DNA of 64,000 bases from Streptococcus oralis (GTDB lineage: Bacteria; Bacillota; Bacilli; Lactobacillales; Streptococcaceae). Location: assembly GCF_023611505.1 (NCBI RefSeq), contig NZ_CP097843.1, forward strand, positions 1,302,001 to 1,366,000, in the 5' to 3' direction. The notes under the pieces were generated by a model. The model made no database searches, was not told where the DNA came from, and saw only the letters and a program-made list of their open reading frames with translations. The first letter of the stretch is position 1. Each line of letters starts with the position of its first letter. The translations under genes were made by a program, and so were the position numbers. Positions 1 to 8,734 of this stretch are shown here, piece by piece.

Positions 1-807
1 AAGAGCAAGGATTTCTGAGTTTGAGTTGACGATGTCTGTAATCATCAAGACAAAGTCAGAGTAGCCGTCTGCTGCATTAGCCGCTTGCATTGCTGCTTCG
101 ATTTCAGCTTGGCGTTCCAAGACTTCAGCAATATCAACTGTGTTAACCTGAGCAACACGAACCTTATTTCCGTTGAGTTCAAAAGTCTTAGCATCGATGT
201 CAATCAATTCTTCAGCAGATTTACTAGCCAAGTTTGTACCAGCTTTCAGCATAGCAAGACCGTACTCTTCCAAGTTGACACCTGCTAATTCTGCCAATTC
301 AGGAGCAATGACTTTATCAGATGGGTGAGTTGTTGGTGATTTCAAAAGAAGGGTATCTGAAATCAAACCTGAAAGCATCAAACCAGCAATCTCTTTAGGA
401 ACTGCTACTCCGTGTTCTTTGAACATGCGGTAAACGATTGAAGACGCAGATCCAACTGGTTCCAAACGCATGTAGAGTGGGCTTGCAGTTTCAAAGTTAG
501 CTACACGGTGGTGGTCTACAACACCATAAACTTCTACTTCAGCGATATCTGAAACAGATTGTTGGAATTCATTGTGGTCAGTCAAAATAACCTGCTCTGC
601 ACCTTCTGCTTTAGCTGATGTGATGACGCGCGGTGCTTCTACACCAAAATAGTTCAAAACAAAGGCTGTTTCTTCATTAGGAGTTCCAAGTGCTACTGCT
701 TCTGTTTCCAATCCATAAGCCTCTTTTGCAAGATAAGCAAAGGCTACAGATGACCCGATGGCATCTGAGTCTGGATTTTGGTGACCAAATACTAGAATCT
801 TAGACAT
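1..807 (-). CDS. ppaC: Manganese-dependent inorganic pyrophosphatase, C-terminus cut by window edge
   Basis: Family II inorganic pyrophosphatase, a cytosolic enzyme that hydrolyses PPi to two phosphates and so pulls biosynthetic reactions forward. The ATG at 807 opens a frame that reads to base 1 without a stop, giving 269 residues; the family is about 310 long, so roughly 40 C-terminal residues lie outside the window. The N-terminal metal-binding signature is visible (His9, Asp13 and Asp15 in GHQNPDSDA), as is the DHH motif (VVDHHRV) near residue 100. A GAGGT ribosome-binding site lies just upstream. A plausible promoter (TTGTCA, 16 bp, TAAAAT) lies at about 838-865. The call is firm; the missing end is only the window boundary. 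Confidence 0.96.
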   Translation of the reverse strand, partial: MSKILVFGHQNPDSDAIGSSVAFAYLAKEAYGLETEAVALGTPNEETAFVLNYFGVEAPRVITSAKAEGAEQVILTDHNEFQQSVSDIAEVEVYGVVDHHRVANFETASPLYMRLEPVGSASSIVYRMFKEHGVAVPKEIAGLMLSGLISDTLLLKSPTTHPSDKVIAPELAELAGVNLEEYGLAMLKAGTNLASKSAEELIDIDAKTFELNGNKVRVAQVNTVDIAEVLERQAEIEAAMQAANAADGYSDFVLMITDIVNSNSEILAL

Positions 808-837
808 GATAATACCTCTTTAAATTTATTCATCTTA

Positions 838-865
838 TTTTAGCATTTTTTTCCTCTTTTGACAA
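838..865 (-). promoter_or_regulatory. Putative ppaC promoter
   Basis: On the minus strand a TTGTCA -35 (860-865) is separated by 16 bp from a TAAAAT -10 (838-843), about 30 bp before the ppaC start. It is recognised from consensus alone. Confidence 0.4.
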
Positions 866-871
866 AAGTAA

Positions 872-891
872 GAGGAGTCAAAGGACTCCTC
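872..891 (-). terminator. Terminator after the GIY-YIG gene
   Basis: Perfect 8-bp stem (GAGGAGTC at 872-879, GACTCCTC at 884-891) with a 4-base loop, followed on the minus strand by a T-rich stretch. It ends the operon coming from 3731 just before the ppaC promoter. Confidence 0.7.
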
Positions 892-892
892 G

Positions 893-1177
893 TTAGACAT
901 CAATATGGTTGATTAGATTTTTCTCTTGATTTTCGAATAAAAATCGTTCTTTCTGTGGACGTTTCTTTCGTTTGAGAAGAACCTCTGCTGACATGGCTTC
1001 TTCCTTGCTAGCAAAGCCCTCTACATAGATGAGTTTAACTGGCAAGCGAGCTCGGGTATACTTGGCACCCTTACCACTATTATGAACGGAAAGGCGTTTC
1101 TTCACATCTGTCGTGTAACCAGTATAGTAAGAACCATCACGGCACTCCACCACATACATATAGGCCTTATGATCCAT
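893..1177 (-). CDS. GIY-YIG domain protein (YazA/UPF0213-like)
   Basis: Small single-domain GIY-YIG family protein of 94 residues. The core reads [17 protein letters not shown], with the conserved Arg in [10 protein letters not shown] and a KGAKYTRAR segment typical of the YazA/YhbQ group. This group is related to homing and UvrC-type nucleases, but its cellular role is unsettled. The ATG at 1177 is preferred over upstream starts in the same frame because it overlaps the end of the upstream methyltransferase gene by 11 bases, as is usual for this pair. The pairing with a YabB-type tRNA methyltransferase is conserved in Firmicutes, which suggests linked expression rather than a proven joint function. 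Confidence 0.85.
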   Translation of the reverse strand: MDHKAYMYVVECRDGSYYTGYTTDVKKRLSVHNSGKGAKYTRARLPVKLIYVEGFASKEEAMSAEVLLKRKKRPQKERFLFENQEKNLINHIDV

Positions 1178-1916
1178 AGTAAATCTCTTGAATTTCTGGC
1201 GTGTAGGAACCATCATCATTGTGAACAATGAGTGGTGGCAAGACCTTGAAGCCGCTCGTTGATCCATCCTTAATAGCTTCGATTAAAAGCATATTGGCTT
1301 CCTTTTCTCGTTTAGGATAGACAAATTGCAGGCGCTTCGGAGCCAAATTATGGCGCTGAAGCATATCTAAGATATCCAAAAGCCGATCTGGACGATGAAC
1401 CATAGCCAAACGGCCATTAGACTTGAGAATACTCTGGGCGCTCCGACAGATTTCTTCTAGATTAGTTGTAATTTCATGTCTAGCTAAAAGGTAGTGTTCA
1501 CTCTCGTTGAGATTGGAATGCGGATCCACCTTAAAATAAGGCGGATTACACAAGATCATATCCACCTTACTTCCCTGAATGTGGGCAGGCATATTTTTCA
1601 AATCATCGCAGATGACCCGCATCTGCTCTTCCAAGCCATTCAACTGAACCGAACGCTCTGCCATATCCGCCAAACGCTCCTGAATCTCTACAGAGAGAAT
1701 TTTTGCCTTGGTACGACTACTTGCAAAAAGTCCAACTGCACCATTTCCAGCACAAAAGTCCACAATTAAACCCCGTTTAGGGAAGCGAGGAAAGCGTGAT
1801 AAGAGAACACTATCCACCGAATAGCTAAACACCTCTCTATTTTGGATGATCTTGATATCTGTTGAAAAGAGCTGATTGATTCGCTCTCCTGATTTTAATA
1901 ATTGTTCTTCTTTCAT
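1167..1916 (-). CDS. tRNA1(Val) (adenine-N6)-methyltransferase-like protein (YabB/TrmN6 family)
   Basis: SAM-dependent methyltransferase of 249 residues. Motif I ([11 protein letters not shown], about residues 52-62) binds SAM, and the NPPY motif at 124-127 is the signature of N6-adenine and glutamine methyltransferases. The overall pattern matches the TrmN6/YabB family, which modifies A37 of tRNA-Val in E. coli; the exact substrate here is inferred. The 3' end overlaps the GIY-YIG gene by 11 bases, so the two are translationally coupled. The start at 1916 is supported by an AAAAGT/AAAG purine-rich stretch only, so a small shift is possible. Confidence 0.87.
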   Translation of the reverse strand: MKEEQLLKSGERINQLFSTDIKIIQNREVFSYSVDSVLLSRFPRFPKRGLIVDFCAGNGAVGLFASSRTKAKILSVEIQERLADMAERSVQLNGLEEQMRVICDDLKNMPAHIQGSKVDMILCNPPYFKVDPHSNLNESEHYLLARHEITTNLEEICRSAQSILKSNGRLAMVHRPDRLLDILDMLQRHNLAPKRLQFVYPKREKEANMLLIEAIKDGSTSGFKVLPPLIVHNDDGSYTPEIQEIYYGS

Positions 1917-1969
1917 ACTTTTATTATATCAAACCATGTTAACATTACAAATGATTTAGATAATCATAT

Positions 1970-2329
1970 TTACGGCTTCTTTTTTAAATGCTCTAAAGCT
2001 TCACGCGTCCAAACAGGCATCATTCGAGCAAGTGGCGCAAAACCGTGCTTGATCCGATCATTTGAAAAACGTCTCCGTCTTGGCAATTGATGTTTTTCTT
2101 CCTCCAAAGTACGGATAGAAAGACTAGCTTTTCCAGTGTATTCGTCAAAATCCACCACCTGTACTTGAACTTCATCACCAATTTTTAAAATATCATAGAT
2201 ATTCTCAATAAATCCCGTCCGGATTTCTGAGATGTGAATCAGCCCTGTCACCCCTGTCTCTAACTCGACAAAGGCACCATAGGGCTGAATTCCTGTAATA
2301 CGCCCGTTTAGCTTATCACCTATTTTCAT
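1970..2329 (-). CDS. cvfD: S1-domain RNA-binding regulator CvfD (YugI/GSP13 family)
   Basis: RNA-binding protein of 119 residues. One S1 (OB-fold) domain occupies about residues 1-72, with the conserved pattern GDKLNGRITGIQPYGAFVEL and a later VKVQVVDFD-like strand. A basic tail (QLPRRRRFSND and onwards) follows. In pneumococcus the orthologue CvfD acts as a global post-transcriptional regulator; that role is carried over by homology. The ATG at 2329 is chosen because it lies two bases after the stop of the upstream HAD-cyclophilin gene, and the longer in-frame start would overlap that gene. Both are probably on one transcript. Confidence 0.85.
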   Translation of the reverse strand: MKIGDKLNGRITGIQPYGAFVELETGVTGLIHISEIRTGFIENIYDILKIGDEVQVQVVDFDEYTGKASLSIRTLEEEKHQLPRRRRFSNDRIKHGFAPLARMMPVWTREALEHLKKKP

Positions 2330-2330
2330 C

Positions 2331-3731
2331 CTAGTCCTCAATTTCAATCGTTTCAATTACTACATCTTCAACTGGTTTATCCATCGCTCCAGTCTCAACA
2401 GATGCAATGGTATCTAAGACAGCAAAAGATTCAGCATCTATCAATTGCCCAAAAACAGTATGGCGGCGGTCAAGGTGAGGAGTTCCTCCTTGCTCTGCAT
2501 AAATCTCAGCGATTGGTTCAGGCCAACCACCACGCGCAATCTCTTTCTTAGAGTATGGCAAGTGTTGATTTTGAACGATAAAGAACTGGCTTCCATTGGT
2601 ATTTGGACCCGCATTGGCCATAGAAAGGGCACCACGGATATTATAAAGTTCTTCAGAAAATTCATCTTCAAAAGAGTCGCCGTAGATTGATTCTCCCCCC
2701 ATACCAGTACCAGTTGGGTCTCCACCTTGGATCATAAAGTCCTTGATAATGCGGTGGAAAATCACACCATCATAGTAACCGTCTTTTGACAGAGCAACAA
2801 AGTTGGCTACTGTTTTGGGAGCCTGCTCAGGGAAAAGCTTGATACGCAAGTCTCCGTGATTTGTCTTAATAGTCGCCAACGGACCTTCTACTGTTTCAAT
2901 GTCTACTTGTGGGAAATGCAATTCTTTTTCTACCATACCAAATCCTTCTAAGGCATCAAAAATGCCATCTTCTTCTACTGTTTTTGTAATATAATCTGCT
3001 TTTTCTTTGATTTTTTCGTGAGAAACCGCCATGGCGACACTAATCCCTGCATAATCAAAGAGTTCCAAGTCATTGAGACCATCCCCAAAGACCATAACAT
3101 TCTCTGGTTTCAAGCCTAAGTGCTCCACCACCTTGGCTACGCCTGTGGCTTTTGAACCTGAAATAGGCACGATATCTGATGAATGTTCATGCCAACGCAC
3201 CATGCGAAGTTTACCAGAGAGACTATCTGGTAACCGTAAGTCATCCCCTTTATCTTCAAAGCTCCACATCTGGTAAATATCTGCTTTTTCATGGAAGTTA
3301 GGATCCACATCTAAGTTTGGATAAATCGGGTCAATAGCTTCACTGATCAGTTCTGTTCGAGTAGAAAGTTTGGCGTCATGACTACCAACCAAGCCGTACT
3401 CAATTTCCTCCCGCTTAGTCCAAGAAATGAACTCCTCAACATCTGACTTGTCAATCTGATGTTGATAAATGACCTGGCCTTTTTTATCTTCGATATAAGC
3501 CCCATTTAAGGTTACAAAAAAGTCCGGTTTGAGCTCACGAATCTCTGGAACAACACCGAAAATACCACGTCCAGAGGCGATTCCTGTTAAAATTCCTTTT
3601 TCACGCAACTGTTTAAAGACAGTGGGAATTGTAGCTGGAATAAAAGCTGTCTTTGACGTACGCAAGGTATCGTCGATATCAAAAAAGACGATTTTAATCT
3701 TCTTTGCCTTGTATTTTAATTTCGCATCCAT
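2331..3731 (-). CDS. Fused Cof-type HAD phosphatase and cyclophilin peptidyl-prolyl isomerase
   Basis: Two-domain cytosolic protein of 466 residues. Residues 1-265 form a Cof-type HAD hydrolase: nucleophile motif FFDIDDT with Asp18 and Asp20, a late [15 protein letters not shown] motif, and a C2-type cap. Residues about 278-466 form a cyclophilin with [16 protein letters not shown] and GSQFFIVQN, the usual active-site and substrate-binding segments. Streptococcal annotations commonly carry this fusion, so it is a real lineage trait and not an assembly error; no stop or frameshift separates the halves. The HAD substrate is unknown (likely a sugar phosphate or flavin phosphate). The stop nearly abuts cvfD. 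Confidence 0.93.
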   Translation of the reverse strand: MDAKLKYKAKKIKIVFFDIDDTLRTSKTAFIPATIPTVFKQLREKGILTGIASGRGIFGVVPEIRELKPDFFVTLNGAYIEDKKGQVIYQHQIDKSDVEEFISWTKREEIEYGLVGSHDAKLSTRTELISEAIDPIYPNLDVDPNFHEKADIYQMWSFEDKGDDLRLPDSLSGKLRMVRWHEHSSDIVPISGSKATGVAKVVEHLGLKPENVMVFGDGLNDLELFDYAGISVAMAVSHEKIKEKADYITKTVEEDGIFDALEGFGMVEKELHFPQVDIETVEGPLATIKTNHGDLRIKLFPEQAPKTVANFVALSKDGYYDGVIFHRIIKDFMIQGGDPTGTGMGGESIYGDSFEDEFSEELYNIRGALSMANAGPNTNGSQFFIVQNQHLPYSKKEIARGGWPEPIAEIYAEQGGTPHLDRRHTVFGQLIDAESFAVLDTIASVETGAMDKPVEDVVIETIEIED

Positions 3732-3817
3732 CTCTCTACCTCTTTTTTATCACTCCTTTCATTATACCATAAACCTTAGGAAATTCCTTTTTTGAAAAAA
3801 GATGAAAATCCTATCAA

Positions 3818-3848
3818 AAAGAGAGCCAGCAAAACTAGCCCTCTCTTT
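3818..3848 (-). terminator. Terminator of the exopolysaccharide operon
   Basis: Stem AAAGAGAG (818-825 of this kb) with CTCTCTTT (841-848), followed on the minus strand by TTTTTGATAGG. It lies immediately after the GH8 stop at 3854. Confidence 0.7.
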
Positions 3849-3853
3849 TCATC

Positions 3854-4957
3854 CTAGAACATCTCTAGAGCAATCATGGTAATCATCGTTGCATCATAGT
3901 AGTTGTCCAAAGGTAAATTTTGTGTGAAAATGTATTTATTTTGCTGAAGAAGTTTCAGATAACCTTCTCCCTTGTCAGACGCATAGGTAATCGGTGCCAG
4001 AAAGCTACCTGCCTGGTATTGATTGAGGGCAGTTCCATTCATGTCATAACCAGAATAAATGCGTTGTTCTTTCATAAAGAAATCCATCATCTTTTGAACG
4101 AGTTTTTGACTTCTTTCGTCTTGGCTTTGAGATAAGTGATAAGGCAAGCGACAAGCATTATAAGAATACGCCCCATCATATTGAGATTCAATAGTATTTG
4201 CTTTAGCAACACGCGCACCTGACTTCTCTACCCAGATAAAGTCTGGCAAGAGACCTGTCTCAGATTGAGAACTAATTTGCTCTAATTGCCCAAGCATTTT
4301 ATCCTTAATATCTAGCCATTGTTTATCACCAGTTAGATTATAAAATACTTGGAAATAATGAGGTAGTGCATCAGATGTTCTCATCAGATAGTAAAAATCT
4401 GAATTTTTTTGGGCCCAATTTCCTACTTTTAGGACACCAGTCTTCTCATTATAATTGAATCGAAGAATATCAATCAAGATACTTTTGGCTTGTCCTTCAT
4501 ATTCCTGAGCCTTATCTGGCCACTGCTTGGCAGCTTCAATCAAAGAATAAGCGATGTAGAGATCTCCATCAGTTGCGTTTTGCTTCTCAACCGTTTCGCT
4601 ACCATTTGTGATCACTTGCTTCCAAGACATCAACTGCGTTCCCTCGATACGATGATTTTGGTAATAGCGATAAAGGCTATCAAAATTTGCTTGTGTTGCT
4701 TGCCCTTTTTGGGCTGCTAAAACCGTTATGAGCATGCCGTAACTTTGGGCTTCAGATAGAACTGTTGTTCCCTCCGAATCACTCGTCGTACGGACATAGG
4801 ACTGATTTCCCTTAGTCACAAGAAACTGTTGGCTCCATTGGCGGTAAATACGATTTCGCATCTCGATTTTACTCCTTCCCCTTGCCAAAAACAAGGTTAA
4901 ACAAGAGATAGAAAGAATGAGCACAAACCAGACATATTTTAATTTATTCGTTTTCAT
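3854..4957 (-). CDS. Glycosyl hydrolase family 8, membrane-anchored
   Basis: Extracellular glycanase of 367 residues, last gene of the exopolysaccharide operon. Residues 7-25 form an uncleaved-looking signal anchor (YVWFVLILSISCLTLFL). The GH8 signatures are present: the proton-donor Glu69 in LSEAQSYGM and the ATDGDLYIAYSL motif with Asp130/Asp132. GH8 members that sit beside polymerising GT2 enzymes (BcsZ, and PssZ in Listeria) trim the nascent polymer and help its release. Here the enzyme would act on the operon's own product. It starts 8 bases after the glycosyltransferase stop. The exact linkage cleaved cannot be read from sequence. Confidence 0.87.
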   Translation of the reverse strand: MKTNKLKYVWFVLILSISCLTLFLARGRSKIEMRNRIYRQWSQQFLVTKGNQSYVRTTSDSEGTTVLSEAQSYGMLITVLAAQKGQATQANFDSLYRYYQNHRIEGTQLMSWKQVITNGSETVEKQNATDGDLYIAYSLIEAAKQWPDKAQEYEGQAKSILIDILRFNYNEKTGVLKVGNWAQKNSDFYYLMRTSDALPHYFQVFYNLTGDKQWLDIKDKMLGQLEQISSQSETGLLPDFIWVEKSGARVAKANTIESQYDGAYSYNACRLPYHLSQSQDERSQKLVQKMMDFFMKEQRIYSGYDMNGTALNQYQAGSFLAPITYASDKGEGYLKLLQQNKYIFTQNLPLDNYYDATMITMIALEMF

Positions 4958-4965
4958 AGAATCTC

Positions 4966-6276
4966 CTATCCTGCAAATCGCTTGGTTTTAACCCACTTGG
5001 TTTCTTTTCGGCGGAGTACTTTGTCCAGCACGATTGAAGAAATGGAATCAATGGATACAACGATAAACATCTGTGCGTAAGAGAAATAGGCTACCAAGGC
5101 TAACCAGATTTGTTTTTTCGTCGCTTGTCCAAATTGACTTGCTAATGCCGTCATAATTTGCATCAAATAGAGACCAATCATGAGAATCCAGTTGAAGAGC
5201 ATGAGCTGGGCGATGTAGATATTATCCGCATCAAAAGCAAATGGAATTCTGACATCTGGTAAGAAAAGACTAAGACAGATCGCTAGCACATTCGCTAGGA
5301 AAATCAAATCCGATAGGACAATGGCAAAGTTAAACCAAAAGAAAACACAAGAATAGTTAAAGACTTCTAGTTTAACGCGCCAGTTTGCTCTGCCAAATAA
5401 ATGCTTAAAATTTGAGAGAACAACTTCGTAGTTTCCTTTAGCCCAACGTTTTCGTTGCATATAGTAACTCTTTAAAGTCTCAGGTTCTTGTTGGAAAGCC
5501 TCTGAGTTATAAGCAAGGGCGATCAATTTACCACTCTGCATGATTTTAAAAGAAATATCGGTATCCTCAGTCAAGGCACCATTTTTCCAACCACCGATAC
5601 TCTTTACAAAGTCGGTTTGAATGATAAAGTTGGTTCCTGGGATACGACCAATTTTAAAGAGATGCCACATCCCAACATGGTGCACCCGCTGGGTAACAAC
5701 GATTTCCTGGTTGATACAACGAGTCAAAAAATTTTGATTGGCATTTCGAGTCTTGTTGCGACCAAAAGATGCCACATGACGTTCTGGGTCCTTTATCACT
5801 TCTTTGACAAGGAAATAAAGGGCATTTTTTTCAGGCATGGCATCTGCATCATAAACACAGATGTATTCACCTCTTGCCATCTCTAAGGCATCGTTTAGAA
5901 CGCCCGCTTTTCCTCCCGTACCAGTACGGTCGATAATAGTCAGATTTCTTCCTGCATATTCAGGCATAGCTTGTACAGACAAACATTCTGCATAGGTGTT
6001 ATCCGAACAGTTATCCGCAAATAGAAGCAACTCCACACGGTCGTGAGGATAATTCATATCCAATATAGCTTTTGCCGTTTGGGCAATAACCACATCCTCA
6101 TTATGAGCAGGAACAACAATGGTAACCTTAGGATAATAAGGTCGTGGCGAAGTGTCTACACGAAAATCACTGTGCTTAAACCAAAAGTGCACTGCTGAAA
6201 AGAGAATTACCAAACCCCAAGCCAGAGAAATCCAAATAGTAAGCAGGGTAAAAATCATTAACATTTGACTAATCAT
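4966..6276 (-). CDS. Processive family 2 glycosyltransferase, exopolysaccharide synthase
   Basis: Integral membrane polymerase of 436 residues. One N-terminal membrane segment (about 8-32) is followed by a GT-A domain with VTIVVPAHNE, the metal-binding DADA (Asp143, Asp145), TEDTD (236-240) and QRKRW (274-278); the last is the (Q/R)xxRW signature of processive synthases such as PgaC, IcaA, BcsA and PssC. Three or four C-terminal membrane helices form the export channel. With the UDP-GlcNAc 2-epimerase as first gene of the operon, UDP-ManNAc is the best donor guess. The start overlaps the 46-codon gene by 8 bases (ATGATTAG), so it is translationally coupled. Confidence 0.9.
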   Translation of the reverse strand: MISQMLMIFTLLTIWISLAWGLVILFSAVHFWFKHSDFRVDTSPRPYYPKVTIVVPAHNEDVVIAQTAKAILDMNYPHDRVELLLFADNCSDNTYAECLSVQAMPEYAGRNLTIIDRTGTGGKAGVLNDALEMARGEYICVYDADAMPEKNALYFLVKEVIKDPERHVASFGRNKTRNANQNFLTRCINQEIVVTQRVHHVGMWHLFKIGRIPGTNFIIQTDFVKSIGGWKNGALTEDTDISFKIMQSGKLIALAYNSEAFQQEPETLKSYYMQRKRWAKGNYEVVLSNFKHLFGRANWRVKLEVFNYSCVFFWFNFAIVLSDLIFLANVLAICLSLFLPDVRIPFAFDADNIYIAQLMLFNWILMIGLYLMQIMTALASQFGQATKKQIWLALVAYFSYAQMFIVVSIDSISSIVLDKVLRRKETKWVKTKRFAG

Positions 6277-6409
6277 GATTCACCGCCTTAAAATTTTTGT
6301 TCACTCGATGGTAAAGAATACTGTATGCAATAAATAATATGACAAAACAAATGCCAAAGGTAAGACTGAGTCCCAAAGCAATGCCAAAAAATATATTGGT
6401 TAGAGTCAT
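6269..6409 (-). CDS. 46-residue membrane peptide of the exopolysaccharide operon
   Basis: A short frame of 46 codons plus stop sits between the GGDEF-like gene and the glycosyltransferase. A good ribosome-binding site (AGGAGGG) lies 5 bases before its ATG at 6409, and its stop overlaps the next start by 8 bases. The peptide has one hydrophobic helix (about residues 5-31, FFGIALGLSLTFGICFVILF) and a basic cytosolic-type tail (YHRVNKNFK). I do not recognise a family. By position and topology it may be a small accessory subunit of the synthase, comparable in role to PgaD or IcaD but shorter and with a single helix. That role is inferred. Confidence 0.75.
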   Translation of the reverse strand: MTLTNIFFGIALGLSLTFGICFVILFIAYSILYHRVNKNFKAVNHD

Positions 6410-6418
6410 GTTTCCCTC

Positions 6419-7198
6419 CTAATATTCTACAATTACATCTGTCTCTAATTGACGTTTGAGATGACTAGCAATATCCGAGTAGTCTTGGTATTTATCTTTA
6501 TTATCAGAGTTAATCATCAAGTAACCTGTTTGAAATTGAATTCCTTGGTTTCCATCTTCCCCATGAAAAACTAAACTGCCTAGTTTCTCCTGCAAACCAT
6601 TCAAATAGAGTTGCTTCAAAGAATCTTGACTACTATTAGATAAAACAAGAAAATTCCCATCTGAAACGTAATAGAGTTTATCACTGTAACTCAATTCCTG
6701 AGCAATTACCTCTTGAATGCGACTGAGCATCTGGTTATGTTCTTTGGGTTTAATCTGGAAGAACAAATCTTCATGTGCCCAATGAATCAATAAGGACTGT
6801 ACCGTCACATCACTTTGTTCAGTTACCATAGCATGGTAATCTGCTCGAGCTGCGTCCTCCTGTTCTTGTACCTTTGAGGCCACCTTGAAGAAATAATAAC
6901 GAACCTTAAGTAGAATCCCAATCAAAAGAGGAAAACTGATTAATAAGAAGACCAGTTGAATGATTGGGATATAAACCACACCCGCAACCAAAACGATAAG
7001 TCCAAGCCCAAATGTTAAGATAAGGGTCCAAGTAAGCAAAAGGTCAGATAATACCAACACTGCAAACAAGGCTAAAGCTAAAAACAAGATTTGTTCTAAA
7101 ATAATCTCTCGAGCAAAGAAAAAAGAAAGCCCTAAAAGAAGCGACTCGCACCCCAGAAAAGCGAGGAGCCAATTCCTAAATTTATTCCATGTTTTCAT
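6419..7198 (-). CDS. Membrane protein with degenerate GGDEF domain
   Basis: Protein of 259 residues. Residues 10-100 carry about four membrane helices; a short coiled linker (104-122) leads to a cytosolic domain of about 135 residues resembling GGDEF. The signature position reads SDGNF (179-183) in place of GG(D/E)EF, and the inhibitory-site RxxD, nine residues earlier in diguanylate cyclases, reads SYSD (170-173): the Asp is kept and the Arg lost. Catalysis is therefore not expected. Bacillus YdaK is a similar four-helix degenerate GGDEF protein in an exopolysaccharide operon that binds c-di-GMP. The start codon shares one base with the wecB stop (TAATG). Family assignment is by pattern and moderately sure. 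Confidence 0.75.
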   Translation of the reverse strand: MKTWNKFRNWLLAFLGCESLLLGLSFFFAREIILEQILFLALALFAVLVLSDLLLTWTLILTFGLGLIVLVAGVVYIPIIQLVFLLISFPLLIGILLKVRYYFFKVASKVQEQEDAARADYHAMVTEQSDVTVQSLLIHWAHEDLFFQIKPKEHNQMLSRIQEVIAQELSYSDKLYYVSDGNFLVLSNSSQDSLKQLYLNGLQEKLGSLVFHGEDGNQGIQFQTGYLMINSDNKDKYQDYSDIASHLKRQLETDVIVEY

Positions 7199-8352
7199 TA
7201 TGCCTCTTCCCCCTCTTTAAATTCAGATACAGATTCAGCCATTCCAAAATAATGTTGTATAGCACGAACGATTCGTTCAGATGCCCTTCCATCTCCATAA
7301 GGATTTGGTGCCTGAGACATTTTTCTATAAAGAGTTTCATCTGTTAAGAGTACTGCCATAGCCTCTTTCACACATGCTGGATTCGTACCAACTAACTTCA
7401 AGGTTCCTGCACGAACCCCTTCTGGGCGTTCCGTCGTGTCACGAAGGACTAGAACAGGTTTGCCGAGGGAAGGCGCCTCTTCCTGAACACCGCCAGAGTC
7501 GGTCATGATAAAATAACTTCTTGAAGCCAAATTATGAAAATCAAGTACATCTAAAGGTTCAATCAAGTGGATGCGATCATGACCAGCTAGAATATCCTTA
7601 GCTGCTTCTTGCACAGCAGGACTAAGATGAACAGGATAAACAACTTCAATTTCCTGATGAAGATCGACCATCTCACGTAAAGCTGTAAAGACATTTCTCA
7701 TTGGTTGACCTTGATTCTCACGACGGTGCATGGTTACCAATACAAGTTTCTTATCTGGATCCAATTGATCTAGAACTTCATGATAGTAATCCGATTGAAC
7801 GGTTAATTTCAAGGCATCAATGGCTGTATTCCCCGTAATGACAATAGCAGACTCAGGATGATTTTCCTTGAGGAGATTATCTTTACTCTCACTAGTTGGA
7901 GCAAAATAAAGATCAGCAAGATTATCTGTCATCTGACGATTCATTTCTTCTGGGAAAGGAGAATACTTGTCAAATGTTCTTAGACCAGCTTCAACGTGGC
8001 CGATACGTACCTGATTATAGAAAGCAACTAAACTTGCTGCAAAAGTTGTCGTTGTATCTCCATGAACAAGAATCATATCTGGACGTTCTTGCTTAACAAT
8101 TGAATCAAACTTTTCTAAAATTTTTCCAGTAATATCTAAGAGGGATTGATTTTGCCCCATAATATCCAAGTCATAATGCGGCTTGATGCTAAACGTTTCA
8201 AGAACTTGATCTAGCATTTGACGGTGCTGAGCTGTCACAACTGTAATCGTCTCAATACTATCACTATGTTTTTGCAATTCCAACACTAAAGGGGCCATTT
8301 TAATAGCTTCTGGTCGTGTTCCAAAAACAAGCATCACTTTCAGTTTTTTCAT
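7198..8352 (-). CDS. wecB: UDP-N-acetylglucosamine 2-epimerase (non-hydrolysing)
   Basis: Cytosolic epimerase of 384 residues that interconverts UDP-GlcNAc and UDP-ManNAc. Typical features are FGTRPEAIKMAPLV at residues 10-23, VHGDTTTTFAAS, IGHVEAGLRT, FPEEMNR and the late SGGVQEEAPSLGKPVLVLR block; length is normal. As the first gene of the exopolysaccharide operon it implies that the polymer contains ManNAc or a derivative, as in the Listeria Pss polymer. It is preceded by a clear promoter at 8445-8473 and an RBS (AGAAGGA). The enzyme could also serve wall or capsule synthesis elsewhere, so supply to this operon is an inference from position. Confidence 0.93.
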   Translation of the reverse strand: MKKLKVMLVFGTRPEAIKMAPLVLELQKHSDSIETITVVTAQHRQMLDQVLETFSIKPHYDLDIMGQNQSLLDITGKILEKFDSIVKQERPDMILVHGDTTTTFAASLVAFYNQVRIGHVEAGLRTFDKYSPFPEEMNRQMTDNLADLYFAPTSESKDNLLKENHPESAIVITGNTAIDALKLTVQSDYYHEVLDQLDPDKKLVLVTMHRRENQGQPMRNVFTALREMVDLHQEIEVVYPVHLSPAVQEAAKDILAGHDRIHLIEPLDVLDFHNLASRSYFIMTDSGGVQEEAPSLGKPVLVLRDTTERPEGVRAGTLKLVGTNPACVKEAMAVLLTDETLYRKMSQAPNPYGDGRASERIVRAIQHYFGMAESVSEFKEGEEA

Positions 8353-8444
8353 TATTGTATCCTTCTACTATAATAAAATTTGACACATCAGATTAATTAG
8401 TACATTTGATAGTTCCAATATCAATTAATTTAACTTTCGTAATT

Positions 8445-8473
8445 ATTTTACCGTCAATTAATTTATATGTCAA
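8445..8473 (-). promoter_or_regulatory. Promoter of the exopolysaccharide operon
   Basis: TTGACA (8468-8473), a 17-bp spacer and TAAAAT (8445-8450) on the minus strand. The predicted leader to the wecB start is about 85 nt. The match to the vegetative consensus is strong. Confidence 0.75.
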
Positions 8474-8479
8474 ATCTTT

Positions 8480-8734
8480 CTAAGTATATTATTGCATTTA
8501 ATTTAATTTTAAATAATCGTAATATTTTTGTAATGATATAATTTACACTGTGTAAACCTTCCATCTTAAACTTTTATTAAATATTTTTTAAAATTCTAAA
8601 CCTTACCATCTTTTGAATATTTATTTTATCGTTTCATAGAATACATCTCTTTTTCTAACAAAAAAATCCCTCTCTAATGAAAAAGGAATTTACGACTTCT
8701 TGCTATTTTAAAGTTAAACTTTATAAGATCTATC
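8480..8734. other. AT-rich intergenic region with a 15-bp palindrome
   Basis: No gene is visible. The stretch is very AT-rich and lies upstream of the exopolysaccharide promoter. A perfect palindrome, TTTACAC-T-GTGTAAA (8542-8556), directly follows an extended -10 (TGATATAAT, 8535-8542) on the plus strand, which faces away from wecB. The palindrome looks like an operator; the regulator is unknown. Confidence 0.5.
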
